DNA of 64,000 nt from Herbinix sp. (GCA_029256105.1 JAQSYO010000004.1:1-64000); one strand, 5' to 3'. Numbered from the stretch's first letter, positions 9,257 through 18,354 are shown. Numbers and translations are program-made. The notes: generated by a model not told the origin, from the sequence alone.

Positions 9257-10018
9257 TTAACCACGGTAATTCATTCTGCTTCTAGGTGAATAAACAGAGG
9301 GATAAGCAATTCCTTCCGGTTCATACTCTTGTTTACAAGGTTCGCAATTTGATTGTTTAAAGCACAAGAACCAATCTAAACAATACATATTTTCATTTAC
9401 CCGTTCCACTCGATCCATTGCCGCTCCACAAGTTCCTGGAGCAGGAAGTATTACATCATCACAAGGCATCCAATTTGCAGGGGTTGCAATTTTCTCACAA
9501 TCCGCCTTTTGTAATGCAATGACCATACGTTTTATTTCTAGCATATTCCGTCCCGTTGTTGCCGGATAGTATAGGATTGCCCGGATTGTTCCCTCCGGAT
9601 CAATGATAAATACGGCACGTACCGTCTGTGTACTAGAATAACTGGGGTGCATCATTCCATATTTTTTCGCAATCTCCATTGAAATATCTGCAATTAACGG
9701 AAATGTTACATTCACATGCTTAATATCTTTCCATGCCAATTCCCTGATTTTTCGAAGCCAGGCAATGTGTGAATATATAGAATCAATGGATAAACCAACC
9801 AGTTCCGTACTTAGTTCTTTAAACTCATTCATCATTGAAGCAAATGTCATAAATTCCGTTGTACAAACTGGGGTAAAATCCGCGGGATGGCTAAATAAAA
9901 TAACCCATCTTCCATAGTAATCCTGTGGAAAATTGATTTCTCCCTGTGTAGTAACTGCATGAAATGCAGGCGCCATATCACCGATTAGCGGCATACGAGT
10001 TACTTGACAGTCTTCCAT
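9257..10018 (-). CDS. Peroxiredoxin, Prx6/1-Cys AhpC-TSA family
   Basis: The 253-residue protein has the peroxidatic motif PADFTPVCTTEF (about residues 45-56), a conserved TVRAVF strand and a C-terminal 1-Cys/Prx6-type extension. It reduces hydrogen peroxide and organic peroxides in the cytoplasm. The C-terminus also holds a Cys-rich segment (CLDWFLCFKQSNCEPCKQE), so it may form extra disulfides, as archaeal Prx6 proteins do. The start is set by GATGGAGG six nt before the ATG at 10018; the longer frame to 10066 has no SD. It lies 93 bp downstream of the His-rich ferredoxin gene in the same direction and ends at a clear terminator, so the two may be co-transcribed. Confidence 0.9.
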   Translation of the reverse strand: MEDCQVTRMPLIGDMAPAFHAVTTQGEINFPQDYYGRWVILFSHPADFTPVCTTEFMTFASMMNEFKELSTELVGLSIDSIYSHIAWLRKIRELAWKDIKHVNVTFPLIADISMEIAKKYGMMHPSYSSTQTVRAVFIIDPEGTIRAILYYPATTGRNMLEIKRMVIALQKADCEKIATPANWMPCDDVILPAPGTCGAAMDRVERVNENMYCLDWFLCFKQSNCEPCKQEYEPEGIAYPSVYSPRSRMNYRG

Positions 10019-10111
10019 AACAACCTCCATCAATATCTTGATATTACATACATATGTTATAGACAATCAAGTGCTACTTAATATATGGTGTCCTGAGAAA
10101 GAAAGTTGAAA

Positions 10112-10903
10112 TTAATCTTCAAGTATAGTACCGTCGGTACCAATTGTAATAACACTCCAAGGAATCACCTGTCCGCTGTTTGCTAAGGCAGTCTTAACTG
10201 CATGAACTATCCCGCCACAACAAGGAACTTCCATTCTTATTACAGTTATACTTTTTACTTGATTCATACTGAATATTTGAGTTAACTTTTCCGAATAATC
10301 AACCTCATCTAATTTAGGACAACCGATAATTGTTATCTTATTCTTCATGAATTGATGAAAATTTCCGAACGCATATGCAGTACAATCCGCAGCAATCAAT
10401 ATATTTGCATTTTGAAAATAAGGTGCATTAGGTGGAACTAATTGAATTTGTACCGGCCATTGTCTTAACATGGAAGGAGTTCCAATCTGAGTTGTCTCCA
10501 TCTGTGTAGGTACCGGATTATCCTTTTTATCAAGGGTAATTACTCTGGAGCCAGGACATCCACCCGGTACACCGTGATGATGTCCATCTTGATGATGTGA
10601 ACTATGTTGATGCTCTCCTGTTTTAAGTATAGATTGAGTTTCAGTTGCTTTCATTTGCATTTTACTCATTTGAATATTACGGTTTACTTCTTCCTCATTA
10701 TATTCTAAGGCTTCTCTTTCCTCAAATCGAATTGCATTGGTAGGACATACCGGAAGGCAATTGCCTAGTCCATCACAGTAGTCATCTCTTAATAGTGTTG
10801 CTTTTCCATTCACTAAACCGATTGCCGATTCATGGCAAGCATTCACACAAAGCCCACATCCATTACATAAATCCTCATTAATTTTTATTATTTTTCGTAT
10901 CAT
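10112..10903 (-). CDS. Two-[4Fe-4S] ferredoxin-domain protein with His-rich linker
   Basis: The 263-residue protein starts with a dicluster ferredoxin domain (CNGCGLCVNAC at about residues 13-23 and CDGLGNCLPVCP at about 43-54). A charged Met/Gln linker and a His-rich stretch (HQHSSHHQDGHHHG, about residues 96-109) follow, and then a C-terminal domain with an IGCPKLD segment and a VPCCGG motif. Electron transfer is clear from the Cys motifs; the C-terminal domain is not assigned. The His run may bind a metal. AGGAGG precedes the ATG at 10903; the 54-nt longer frame lacks an SD. Its neighbour is a peroxiredoxin, which suggests a link to oxidative-stress electron supply, but this is inference. 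Confidence 0.8.
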   Translation of the reverse strand: MIRKIIKINEDLCNGCGLCVNACHESAIGLVNGKATLLRDDYCDGLGNCLPVCPTNAIRFEEREALEYNEEEVNRNIQMSKMQMKATETQSILKTGEHQHSSHHQDGHHHGVPGGCPGSRVITLDKKDNPVPTQMETTQIGTPSMLRQWPVQIQLVPPNAPYFQNANILIAADCTAYAFGNFHQFMKNKITIIGCPKLDEVDYSEKLTQIFSMNQVKSITVIRMEVPCCGGIVHAVKTALANSGQVIPWSVITIGTDGTILED

Positions 10904-11023
10904 TATTTTCTTCCTCCTACTATTAAATCGATAGCTACACAAAGTTAATTGTAACATATTAATTTTATTTCAACTTATAAGTTAATTTCTTACTTATTTT
11001 TATCAAACATTACTAATGAACTA

Positions 11024-11070
11024 TCTCTATTATAATACAATAGAGAAATAAATGTGTAGCCACAGCTACA
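11024..11070. promoter_or_regulatory. Palindrome overlapping a -10-like element, candidate operator
   Basis: TCTCTATT and AATAGAGA form a perfect 8-bp inverted repeat around a 7-nt centre (11024-11046). On the minus strand the palindrome contains TATAAT, so it would overlap the -10 box of a promoter for the ferredoxin gene at 10903. A second short palindrome (TGTAGC/GCTACA) follows at 11055-11070. No known repressor consensus was recognised. Confidence 0.4.
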
Positions 11071-11128
11071 TACAAATCGATAATATCAATTAACTCAATA
11101 AATATTTCTACTCCCGTATAACTACAAA

Positions 11129-11161
11129 CTAGGGACAGTCACCTGATGCAACCGTCCCTAG
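11129..11161 (-). terminator. Hairpin after thymidine kinase
   Basis: CTAGGGAC and GTCCCTAG pair perfectly, and the stem can be extended with mismatches (AGTCAC / GCAACC side). It lies 19 bp past the tdk stop and would end the nucleoside import operon. The T-run on the minus strand is weak. Confidence 0.6.
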
Positions 11162-11179
11162 AATAGTACTTATTGAATT

Positions 11180-11761
11180 TTATCTTCTTTGTTCCTTTTG
11201 TTTTTCAATAAAGCATTGATAACACATCGCCGTATATTTATCGTTGCCACCAATTAATATCTGCTCGCCTTCTGTTATAATCCTACCATTACCGTCAAGT
11301 CTCACATTCACAGTTGCTTTCCTTCCACAGGAGCAGACTGTCTTAATCTCTGTTATGGAGTCTGCAATTTCCATCAGACGTTTGCTTCCCGGAAACATTT
11401 TTGTTCGAAAATCAGCTCTCAAACCAAAACATAACACTGGAACATTGTAGTCAATCACAATCATTGAAAGTTGGTCAACTTGATCTTCGGATAAAAACTG
11501 GCTTTCATCAACTATAATAACATCAACAGGATCAGAGACCTTTCCAAAGCTTTGATACAGATTTTCTGTATTTGGGAGAACATAGGCTGGAGCGGAAAGT
11601 CCGGCACGCGATTTTACGATACCGTCCCCATCCCTGCTATCGATTTGAGGCTTGATTAACCATACCTTCATTCCTCGTTCTTCATAATTAAACTTCGTAA
11701 TTAATGCTTGGGCCGTCTTTGAGCTCCCCATTACACCATATTTAAAATATAATTTTGCCAT
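11180..11761 (-). CDS. tdk: Thymidine kinase
   Basis: The 193-residue type II thymidine kinase phosphorylates thymidine with ATP to dTMP in the salvage pathway. The P-loop reads GVMGSSKTAQ near residues 8-17 (Ser where GKT-type loops have Gly, but within the variation of this family). IIVDESQFL is the Walker-B-like DExQF motif, and a zinc ribbon is formed by CSCGRKA and CYQCFIEK. The length is normal. AGGAA precedes the ATG at 11761. It follows the second permease gene of a nucleoside importer by 60 bp with no terminator between, so uptake and phosphorylation of nucleosides are probably transcribed together. Confidence 0.95.
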   Translation of the reverse strand: MAKLYFKYGVMGSSKTAQALITKFNYEERGMKVWLIKPQIDSRDGDGIVKSRAGLSAPAYVLPNTENLYQSFGKVSDPVDVIIVDESQFLSEDQVDQLSMIVIDYNVPVLCFGLRADFRTKMFPGSKRLMEIADSITEIKTVCSCGRKATVNVRLDGNGRIITEGEQILIGGNDKYTAMCYQCFIEKQKEQRR

Positions 11762-11821
11762 TATCTCATTCCTCGTCTTGTGTACTCGTGCTACCGGTTT
11801 ATAAAAGTCCTTACCTATTTA

Positions 11822-12787
11822 TTATCTTGTGCTTTTTTCGTAAGGAATGCCTTCCGCCTTTGGTGCTCTAGACTTCTTAGAAGTAAATACCAAGACTACC
11901 ATAGTAGCCACATAAGGGAGCATTTTATAGTAAGTCTGATTAATATTCAGAGAACTAAGGAACGGAATTAGCGCGACTGAATAAGCCAGGGTTCTCAGGA
12001 ATGCAAAGAACAAAGCTGCAAACATGATTTTCCATGGTTTCCACTGTCCGAATATCATAACGGCAAGTGCAAGGAAACCAAATCCTGCAACACCTGTGTG
12101 TCCATTGATATTACCATCCATAACACCGACTGAATAGAAGAAGCCTCCAATACCGCCAAGTATACCAGAAAGTCCTACTCCAAAATGACGCATAACGTAT
12201 ACATTGATACCTACCGAGTCAGCTGCATGAGGATGTTCACCACAAGCACGAAGTCTCAAACCAAACTTAGTCAAATAAAAGATAATAGCAGCTATAATAA
12301 GAAATAGAAATCCTAAATAAACTGTGATATATGTTTTTTGGAAAAACAGATCACCAATAACAGGTATTTTTCCTAATACCGGAACTTCTTGAATATAAAA
12401 GTTTACATCTGTGGTGATACCATCGCTGCTAAACTTCATTTTAGCAAATAATAAAATTACGGCCGGTATCAGCATATTAAGTGCTGTTCCTGTGATGGTC
12501 TGATCGGCCTTCATGTTGACAGCCGCGAAGGATAACAACATGGAATAAAGTACGCCTGCTATCGCAGCAACTATCATACCCAGAAGTAATATAATCTGAG
12601 GATTCATTCCAGTACCTTGAACAAAGAATACAGTAAGGCAGCCAAAAAAAGCTCCAAACAACATAATACCTTCCAAGGCAATATTTACAACACCACTACG
12701 TTCACTAAACATACCTCCCAATGCTACCAAAAGCAAAGGAATTGCAACAGGAAGCATATTCTGAATTAAATAATATATAGTATCCAT
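11822..12787 (-). CDS. Nucleoside ABC transporter permease (NupQ/YufQ-like)
   Basis: The 321-residue permease belongs to the BPD_transp_2 family. It has about 8-9 membrane helices and the conserved N-terminal segment GGMFSERSGVVNIALEG, typical of the second permease of BMP-type importers. The GLRLRACGEHPHAADSVGI cytoplasmic loop is the coupling region. It pairs with the permease encoded 2 bp upstream, with the double ATPase and with the BMP lipoprotein. The B. subtilis counterpart imports guanosine and related purine nucleosides. AAGGAGG precedes the ATG. Exact substrate specificity cannot be read from the sequence. Confidence 0.9.
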   Translation of the reverse strand: MDTIYYLIQNMLPVAIPLLLVALGGMFSERSGVVNIALEGIMLFGAFFGCLTVFFVQGTGMNPQIILLLGMIVAAIAGVLYSMLLSFAAVNMKADQTITGTALNMLIPAVILLFAKMKFSSDGITTDVNFYIQEVPVLGKIPVIGDLFFQKTYITVYLGFLFLIIAAIIFYLTKFGLRLRACGEHPHAADSVGINVYVMRHFGVGLSGILGGIGGFFYSVGVMDGNINGHTGVAGFGFLALAVMIFGQWKPWKIMFAALFFAFLRTLAYSVALIPFLSSLNINQTYYKMLPYVATMVVLVFTSKKSRAPKAEGIPYEKSTR

Positions 12788-12789
12788 CC

Positions 12790-14028
12790 TTACGCCTCCT
12801 TATCATCTTTCGTTGTATTGTCGATAGGATAAACCGTTTCTTTATTATTTTCATCCTGCACATGATCCGTCAATGTGTTTACATCCTTCGGGGGAACAGT
12901 TTCTTTAGGCTTATTGATACTATCCTGCTTTTTGCCACGAATATTCTTAATGAATCTCGCGAGCGTTGCATTCATAAGCATTGCAAAAGCCGAGAAATAG
13001 ATAATAACAGCAATTACTACATCAATAATTTCAGGCTTGTATCCGAAAAGACTAGCAAGTGTACCACCTCTTTGGATATGTGATACAAATAGAGCAGAGA
13101 AAATGATACCAATTGGATTTGAAAATCCAAGCAATGCAACGGCAATACCGTTAAAACCGTTTGCTGCTATTACACTGATTGGTTCATAAGTCATACTACT
13201 ACCGGTAATTGTAGACGGTGCTAAAATTGCAAATGCACCACCAAGACCTGCAAGTCCACCTGAAATTACCATCGTTAGTATGGTATTTCTCTTGTCATTC
13301 ATTCCAGCATATTTACTTGCGAACTTATTTAAACCGGTTGCTTTCAGTTCATATCCGAATACTGTTTTATTTAAGACAATATACAACAGGATTGCTAAAG
13401 CAATTGCTATAATAATGGAAACATTCACATTTGAATCCGGAACTCCGAGGGACGGCATTTTTGCCGAAGCGGGTAGATATGCTGTTCTCGTCTTTGTAGA
13501 TACATACATCGTAGCATTCCCTTGAACCATCATATCCACAAGGTACATACCAATATAGTTAAACATAATCGATGTAATAACTTCATTTACATTACGAAGT
13601 GCCTTTAAAACACCAGGGATAAAGCCCCAGAGCATTCCTCCGATCATACCGGCTATAATACATACTATCCAATGGATACCGCTTGGAAGCTTCCACATAA
13701 GGCCAACATACAAAGCAAAGAACATACCCATTGTGTACTGTCCGGAAGCACCTATGTTAAACAATCCCATTTTAAATGCAAAACCTACAGAAAGACCGGT
13801 CATAAGAATCGGAGTTGCAAAATAAAACACATCTCCTAAGCGTGAAAATCCGCCCAACAGCACTCTATTAAATCCTTGTACGGAATTTGCCGGACTAGCA
13901 AATATCATTACAATAAAACCGAATATAAGACCTAAAACAATTGCTAATAATGCAGCCGTAAATGAGGAAAATCCTTTGCTTTTTGTAATTCTTTTCATAT
14001 TGACGTTTGAAAATAAATTATTGGGCAT
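12790..14028 (-). CDS. Nucleoside ABC transporter permease (NupP/YufP-like)
   Basis: The 412-residue protein is the larger BPD_transp_2 permease of a BMP-type nucleoside importer. It has about ten hydrophobic segments, FKMGLFNIGASGQ (the FNIG.EGQ-type motif) and a GLNKFASKYAGMN coupling loop. The C-terminal tail (about residues 365-412) is hydrophilic and rich in Lys, Asp and Asn, which is longer than usual and probably cytoplasmic. AAAGGAG precedes the ATG, which overlaps the end of the ATPase gene by 11 bp. Membrane partner of the permease that starts 2 bp after its stop. Confidence 0.9.
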   Translation of the reverse strand: MPNNLFSNVNMKRITKSKGFSSFTAALLAIVLGLIFGFIVMIFASPANSVQGFNRVLLGGFSRLGDVFYFATPILMTGLSVGFAFKMGLFNIGASGQYTMGMFFALYVGLMWKLPSGIHWIVCIIAGMIGGMLWGFIPGVLKALRNVNEVITSIMFNYIGMYLVDMMVQGNATMYVSTKTRTAYLPASAKMPSLGVPDSNVNVSIIIAIALAILLYIVLNKTVFGYELKATGLNKFASKYAGMNDKRNTILTMVISGGLAGLGGAFAILAPSTITGSSMTYEPISVIAANGFNGIAVALLGFSNPIGIIFSALFVSHIQRGGTLASLFGYKPEIIDVVIAVIIYFSAFAMLMNATLARFIKNIRGKKQDSINKPKETVPPKDVNTLTDHVQDENNKETVYPIDNTTKDDKEA

Positions 14029-15565
14029 GAACGTTCTCCTTTCCTATATTACGTTTTGCACCTGACATATAAAGACCAAGTTCTTGAACCGTTGTTTCCT
14101 TCGGATTAAGTTCGCCAACGATTTCACCCTCATACATAACGAGAATACGGTCACTTACATTCATAACTTCATCCAGCTCAAGAGAAACAAGTAAAATTGC
14201 TTTCCCTGAATTTCTGGTTGCAACCAGTTGCTTGTGTATAAATTCGATTGCACCAACATCTAGTCCACGAGTAGGCTGAACTGCAACTAAAAGCTCATGC
14301 TTCTTTTCAAGTTCTCTGGCCAGAATAGCTTTCTGTTGATTTCCTCCAGACATGCTTCTTGTAACTGTAATTGGACCTTGTCCACTTCTTACATCATATT
14401 GAGCTATTAGTTGCTCCGCATAGGAACGAACTGCCTGCTTGTTGATAAATCCACTTTTTTGAAATTCCGGTTGCCAATAACGCTGTAAAACGATATTGTC
14501 CTCTAAGGAATAATCGAGCACCAAACCATATTTATGACGGTCTTCCGGAATATGACTGATTCCAGATTTGGACCTTTCGCGGATTGATACATTAGTAATA
14601 TTTTTTCCTTGTAATGTGATTTCTCCCTTACTCATCTTTTCAAGACCGGTAAGAGCTGAAATCAACTCCGTCTGTCCATTTCCTTCAATACCTGCAAGAC
14701 AGACAATCTCACCAGCTTTTACAGTAAAGGTAACATCCTTGACTGCATTCTTCTTACTGGTTTTTGATGCCACCGTGACATTGTTTAAGGATAGTACAAC
14801 TTCACCGAGCGGTATCTCATCTTTTACCACGTTAAAACTAATATCTCTACCAACCATCATTCTGGAAAGTTCTTCTTTTGTAGTATTCTTTATTTCAACA
14901 GTACCGATGCACTTACCCTTACGAAGAACAGTACAGCGATCGGCGACCGACATAATCTCATTCAGTTTGTGAGTAATAAACAGGATTGATTTACCTTCTT
15001 TCGCGAAACCTCGCATGATTTCCATAAGTTCATCAATTTCCTGTGGTGTTAAAACTGCAGTCGGTTCGTCAAAAATCAGAATATCATTGTCTCGATATAA
15101 CATCTTTAAAATCTCTACACGTTGCTGCATTCCAACCGATATTTTTTCTATAAGAGCATCCGGATCTACCTGAAGTCCATATTGCTTACTTAAAGCAATG
15201 ACTTTTTCTCTAGCTTCCTTCTTTTGCAGAAAACCCATCTTATTCGGTTCAACGCCAAGAATGATGTTTTCAAGAACTGTAAATATTTCGACAAGCTTAA
15301 AATGTTGATGTACCATTCCGATGCCAAGATTATTTGCATCCGTAGGATTGCCTATTTTAACAACTTTATCATTCTTTTTTATCTCTCCCTTTTCCGCTTG
15401 ATAAAGGCCGAAAAGTACACTCATCAATGTAGATTTTCCAGCTCCGTTTTCACCGAGCAGCGCATGAATTTCCCCTTTTTTTAGCTGAAGGGTTATATCA
15501 TCATTTGCAATAATTCCGGGAAATTCTTTTGTTATATGAAGCATTTCAATAATATAATTTTCCAC
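14018..15565 (-). CDS. Nucleoside ABC transporter ATP-binding protein, double domain (NupO/YufO-like)
   Basis: The 515-residue protein contains two fused ABC domains. The N-terminal half has GENGAGKST (about residues 38-46), signature ISVGMQQR and Walker B ILIFDEPTAVLT. The C-terminal half has GIEGNGQTE in place of a canonical P-loop, signature MSGGNQQK, and LLVAVQPTRGLD where Walker B normally has a Glu. So the second site is degenerate, as is usual for sugar and nucleoside importers of this class. The start is a GTG at 15565 with GAGG five nt upstream. It is separated from the BMP gene by 228 bp containing a hairpin, and overlaps the first permease gene. Confidence 0.93.
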   Translation of the reverse strand: MENYIIEMLHITKEFPGIIANDDITLQLKKGEIHALLGENGAGKSTLMSVLFGLYQAEKGEIKKNDKVVKIGNPTDANNLGIGMVHQHFKLVEIFTVLENIILGVEPNKMGFLQKKEAREKVIALSKQYGLQVDPDALIEKISVGMQQRVEILKMLYRDNDILIFDEPTAVLTPQEIDELMEIMRGFAKEGKSILFITHKLNEIMSVADRCTVLRKGKCIGTVEIKNTTKEELSRMMVGRDISFNVVKDEIPLGEVVLSLNNVTVASKTSKKNAVKDVTFTVKAGEIVCLAGIEGNGQTELISALTGLEKMSKGEITLQGKNITNVSIRERSKSGISHIPEDRHKYGLVLDYSLEDNIVLQRYWQPEFQKSGFINKQAVRSYAEQLIAQYDVRSGQGPITVTRSMSGGNQQKAILARELEKKHELLVAVQPTRGLDVGAIEFIHKQLVATRNSGKAILLVSLELDEVMNVSDRILVMYEGEIVGELNPKETTVQELGLYMSGAKRNIGKENVHAQ

Positions 15566-15710
15566 GTTAACCTCACTGTTATCTTATTATCATAGAAATA
15601 CATAGGATAATTCCTGAAAAGTGAATCCACTTATCAATTGAAGATGAATTTTATCATATTTCATTTATTATATCTAATCGAAAATTGTTTTGCCAGTCTT
15701 CCATTATAAT

Positions 15711-15740
15711 AGAGGGAAAAGGTAAATGCCTCTTCCCTCT
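15711..15740 (-). terminator. Intra-operon hairpin between the BMP lipoprotein and the ATPase
   Basis: A 12-bp stem with one mismatch (AGAGGGAAAAGG / CCTCTTCCCTCT) has a 6-nt loop and lies about 55 bp after the bmp stop. It lacks a strong T-run, so it may be a partial terminator or an RNA-stabilising 3' hairpin. Either would make more binding protein than transporter, as is common for such operons. Confidence 0.55.
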
Positions 15741-15793
15741 AAATACTTATACCTTCATAAGGCTGTAGCCATTATGCTTCGTATTATCATTGC

Positions 15794-17005
15794 TTACTGT
15801 CTTGCCTCTACTGTAACCTTAGCAAGTTTAAGATTTGAAGCCAGTTCCTCTGCAGTAGCATAACCATTAGGATCTGCAACAGTTATTGTTCTTAACGGAA
15901 CTACGGAACCATCTGCTAATGATTTATAAACTGCATCATAAGCTGCTTTATCAAAGGAAGTAAAGCGATCAAACGCGTTTCCACCAGCTTCACCGATCAC
16001 TTCAGTAGGAAGACCTACACCTGCATTAGATGCATTAAAGGTTGATGTCTTTCCTGAATAAGTTGCCCATGAGTCTGTTTTGTAGATAGATTCTAAAACT
16101 GCAATTACAGAAGCGCCAAGACCCTTTGTTGCAGATGTAATAACAGTTTCGCTATCATATCTCTGGTCAACGTCAACGCCGATAACCTTTGCACTTGACT
16201 CAGTAGCTGCAGCCATAACACTCTTACCTACAGAACCACCACAAGCAAAGATAACTTGTGTACCTTCTTGATACATTGTTTTAGCAGTTGCTTTATTTGT
16301 ATCAGTTTCAGCGAAATCACCTGTGTAATGATAAGTTACTGAAATGGAACCATCAGCAAGACCGAGTTCTGCAGCAGCTGCTTCAGCACCCTGAAGGTAA
16401 CCATAACCAAATGCCTGAACTGCAGGAACTGCCATACCGCCCATAAATCCAAGCTTTGTCATTCCATCTTTTACTGCAGCAAAACCTGCAAGATAACCAG
16501 ATTGCTCTTCTGCATACATAACACTTGCAACGTTTGCTTCTGTTTTAAAAGTAGCATAATCAGCAGTATGAGGAGTACCATCAAGAAGGATGAATTTTAC
16601 ATCAGGGTACTTTGTCTGAGCTTCATAAATCGGAACTTCAAATAAGAAACCTGGAGTTACAACTACTTTAGCTCCACCTGTAACAGCAAGGTCGATTGCT
16701 GCAAGATATCCAGCATCAGAAGCTTCCTCAGGTTTGTAGTACTTGTTCGTAATTTTATTATCTTCAGCAAATTTAACCACGCCTTCCCAAGCACCTTGGT
16801 TAAAAGACTTGTCATCAATATTTCCCTTGTCGGTGATAAGTGCTATCTCATAGCCTTCAGCTTTAGTACCTTCGTCTGTGCCTTCGTTTGTACCTTCGTT
16901 TGTGCCTTCGTTTGTGCCTACGTTCGTGTCATCTTTCTTAGTGCCGCAAGCAGCTAAAGAAAATATCATTGTTAATACTAATAAAACTGATAAAACTTTT
17001 TTCAT
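15794..17005 (-). CDS. bmpA: BMP-family nucleoside-binding lipoprotein
   Basis: The 403-residue lipoprotein has the signal MKKVLSVLLVLTMIFSLAAC with lipobox LAAC (Cys20). A short tandem linker of GTNE/GTDE units (about residues 30-47) follows, then the BMP domain: IALITDKGNIDDKSFNQG, GGAKVVVTPGF and IGVDVDQR. It is the extracellular purine-nucleoside receptor of the ABC importer encoded downstream. The 12-bp tandem repeats in the linker DNA (about 16865-16920) could vary in number between strains. A plausible promoter lies at 17092-17119. B. subtilis NupN is the closest named relative I can suggest. Confidence 0.93.
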   Translation of the reverse strand: MKKVLSVLLVLTMIFSLAACGTKKDDTNVGTNEGTNEGTNEGTDEGTKAEGYEIALITDKGNIDDKSFNQGAWEGVVKFAEDNKITNKYYKPEEASDAGYLAAIDLAVTGGAKVVVTPGFLFEVPIYEAQTKYPDVKFILLDGTPHTADYATFKTEANVASVMYAEEQSGYLAGFAAVKDGMTKLGFMGGMAVPAVQAFGYGYLQGAEAAAAELGLADGSISVTYHYTGDFAETDTNKATAKTMYQEGTQVIFACGGSVGKSVMAAATESSAKVIGVDVDQRYDSETVITSATKGLGASVIAVLESIYKTDSWATYSGKTSTFNASNAGVGLPTEVIGEAGGNAFDRFTSFDKAAYDAVYKSLADGSVVPLRTITVADPNGYATAEELASNLKLAKVTVEARQ

Positions 17006-17091
17006 AAAATGTCCTCCCTGAAATTGTTTTTAATTTTTAAATCTATTCAATCAAAATCTCGTATATAGTACGAAAATTTGCGAATAACACT

Positions 17092-17119
17092 ACTATAGAA
17101 TAATACCATAATTGGACAA
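17092..17119 (-). promoter_or_regulatory. Candidate promoter of the nucleoside importer operon
   Basis: On the minus strand TTGTCC (17119-17114) and TATAGT (17097-17092) are separated by 16 bp. The -10 matches 5 of 6 consensus bases and the -35 matches 4 of 6. This places transcription about 80 nt before the bmp start. No purine riboswitch was recognised in the leader. Confidence 0.4.
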
Positions 17120-17140
17120 ATTATTCAAGGGTACCTATTA

Positions 17141-17632
17141 TTAAAAATTTTTTAATCTTTTTACAATCATAGCTCCTAATATTCCAATTAATGTACCGGT
17201 AATAACACCGGAAATCAATAAAACCGGTAGATAATATATAATATTTACATTTTCTACGATTAATATTGATACCGCAATTTGTCCGATATTATGTGCAATA
17301 CCACCGATGATACTTACACCTACCAAGCTAAATAATTTACTTTTCTTGAATAACACCATCATCACCCAGCTAAGCATTCCACCTGCTAAGCTAAAAAGCA
17401 TTGTTGATAAGCTTCCAAAACTAAAACCTACCATAACGATTCGAACAATCGAAAGAATAAATGCTTCCTTAGCACCCATATTATATAAAGCGATAACCAC
17501 CACTAGATTAGCTAAGCCAAGTTTTATTCCTGGAACTGGCACCGGAAGCGGAAATAATGTTTCTAAATAACTTAAAATAAAAGCTAGTGCAACTAGTAAA
17601 CCATAGGTTGCTATATTTTTTGTCTTCATCAT
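17141..17632 (-). CDS. Gx transporter family membrane protein (heptaprenyl diphosphate synthase component I-like; EetB-like)
   Basis: The protein (about 164 residues) has five to six membrane helices and the conserved LFPLPVPVPGIKLGLANLVVV and AKEAFILSIVRI segments. This is the family annotated Gx_transporter or HepA-like. Despite that name, ECF-S-like transport is as likely as a prenyl-synthase role. Starts at 17632 or 17629 are both supported by GGAG; the longer frame to 17641 is less likely. The NusG-II gene lies just upstream with two hairpins between, and divergent apbE lies beyond. This trio recalls accessory genes of flavin-based extracellular electron transfer loci. Confidence 0.8.
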   Translation of the reverse strand: MMKTKNIATYGLLVALAFILSYLETLFPLPVPVPGIKLGLANLVVVIALYNMGAKEAFILSIVRIVMVGFSFGSLSTMLFSLAGGMLSWVMMVLFKKSKLFSLVGVSIIGGIAHNIGQIAVSILIVENVNIIYYLPVLLISGVITGTLIGILGAMIVKRLKNF

Positions 17633-17667
17633 ACTCTCCATGATGCATACGGCATCTCATATAATAA

Positions 17668-17722
17668 GCGAAAAGCACGTTATCGTGCTTTTCGCCGGTT
17701 GAAAAAACTTTTCTTTTCAACC
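17668..17722 (-). terminator. Two adjacent hairpins between the NusG-II and Gx-transporter genes
   Basis: GCGAAAAGCACG/CGTGCTTTTCGC (17668-17695, 4-nt loop) and GGTTGAAAA/TTTTCAACC (17697-17722) are nearly back to back. They start 10 bp after the NusG-II stop. Either could terminate or attenuate transcription into the Gx-transporter gene, or protect the upstream message. Confidence 0.6.
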
Positions 17723-17731
17723 TAATCCTTA

Positions 17732-18100
17732 TCAGTTCGCAATCATATCAACTTCGTTTTCTTCGCCATCTATTACTTCTAGCACTACCTTATTGGGGAG
17801 GCATACAATCGTTTCATGATTATAGTGTATATCTTTATGGTTAACACAAATCTTGTCCGGACAGCTGGCATCCACCATATCTACATGGCCGTCCTTGATC
17901 TCAAAGGAATTCCATTCACCGTTGTCCGCATTTATTGTAAAGGTCGTGTCTTCATTTAAATCAAACGTATTATAAACATTTCCGTCGATTGTTACTACTA
18001 CTTTGCTTCCTTCTGTTTTCGTAACATTCATAAAGATGATAACAGCCAAACCAAGTAAAATAACTACACCTACTAAAATGATATCATTCTTCTTTATCAT
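17732..18100 (-). CDS. NusG domain II membrane-anchored protein (EetA-like)
   Basis: The 122-residue protein has one N-terminal membrane helix (about residues 7-24) followed by an extracytoplasmic NusG_II domain. The domain holds DASCPDKICVNH and a later IVCLPNKVVLEV segment; the three Cys residues (CPDKIC and CLPN) are typical of the family. The start at 18100 is fixed by AAGGAG four nt upstream; the longer frame has no SD. Its function is unknown, but such proteins occur beside Gx transporters, ApbE and FMN-binding proteins in flavinylated redox systems. It probably forms a two-gene unit with the Gx transporter. Confidence 0.85.
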   Translation of the reverse strand: MIKKNDIILVGVVILLGLAVIIFMNVTKTEGSKVVVTIDGNVYNTFDLNEDTTFTINADNGEWNSFEIKDGHVDMVDASCPDKICVNHKDIHYNHETIVCLPNKVVLEVIDGEENEVDMIAN

Positions 18101-18354
18101 AGTTCTCCTTAATTTAAAAATTATTATCATCAGCAAACATAAAATATTGACTAATTTGTAACTCCTTGACCATATTAATATTATCATAATAAATTGTCAA
18201 GTAAAAGGGGCTATTTATAGTACTATATATACCTTTATTTATTTACATCCGTTATGGGTAAGTCCTTTACAGTTTCTGGTGGTACAGTTTCTGGAGTCAC
18301 ACTTAGAATAAATAACACATTAGATTATATTGATTAAAAAAGGAGATTAATGAA

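Noticed and set aside
16865-16920. Short tandem repeats as a CRISPR array
   Set aside because: The 12-bp units encode GTNE/GTDE in a lipoprotein linker and have no spacers.
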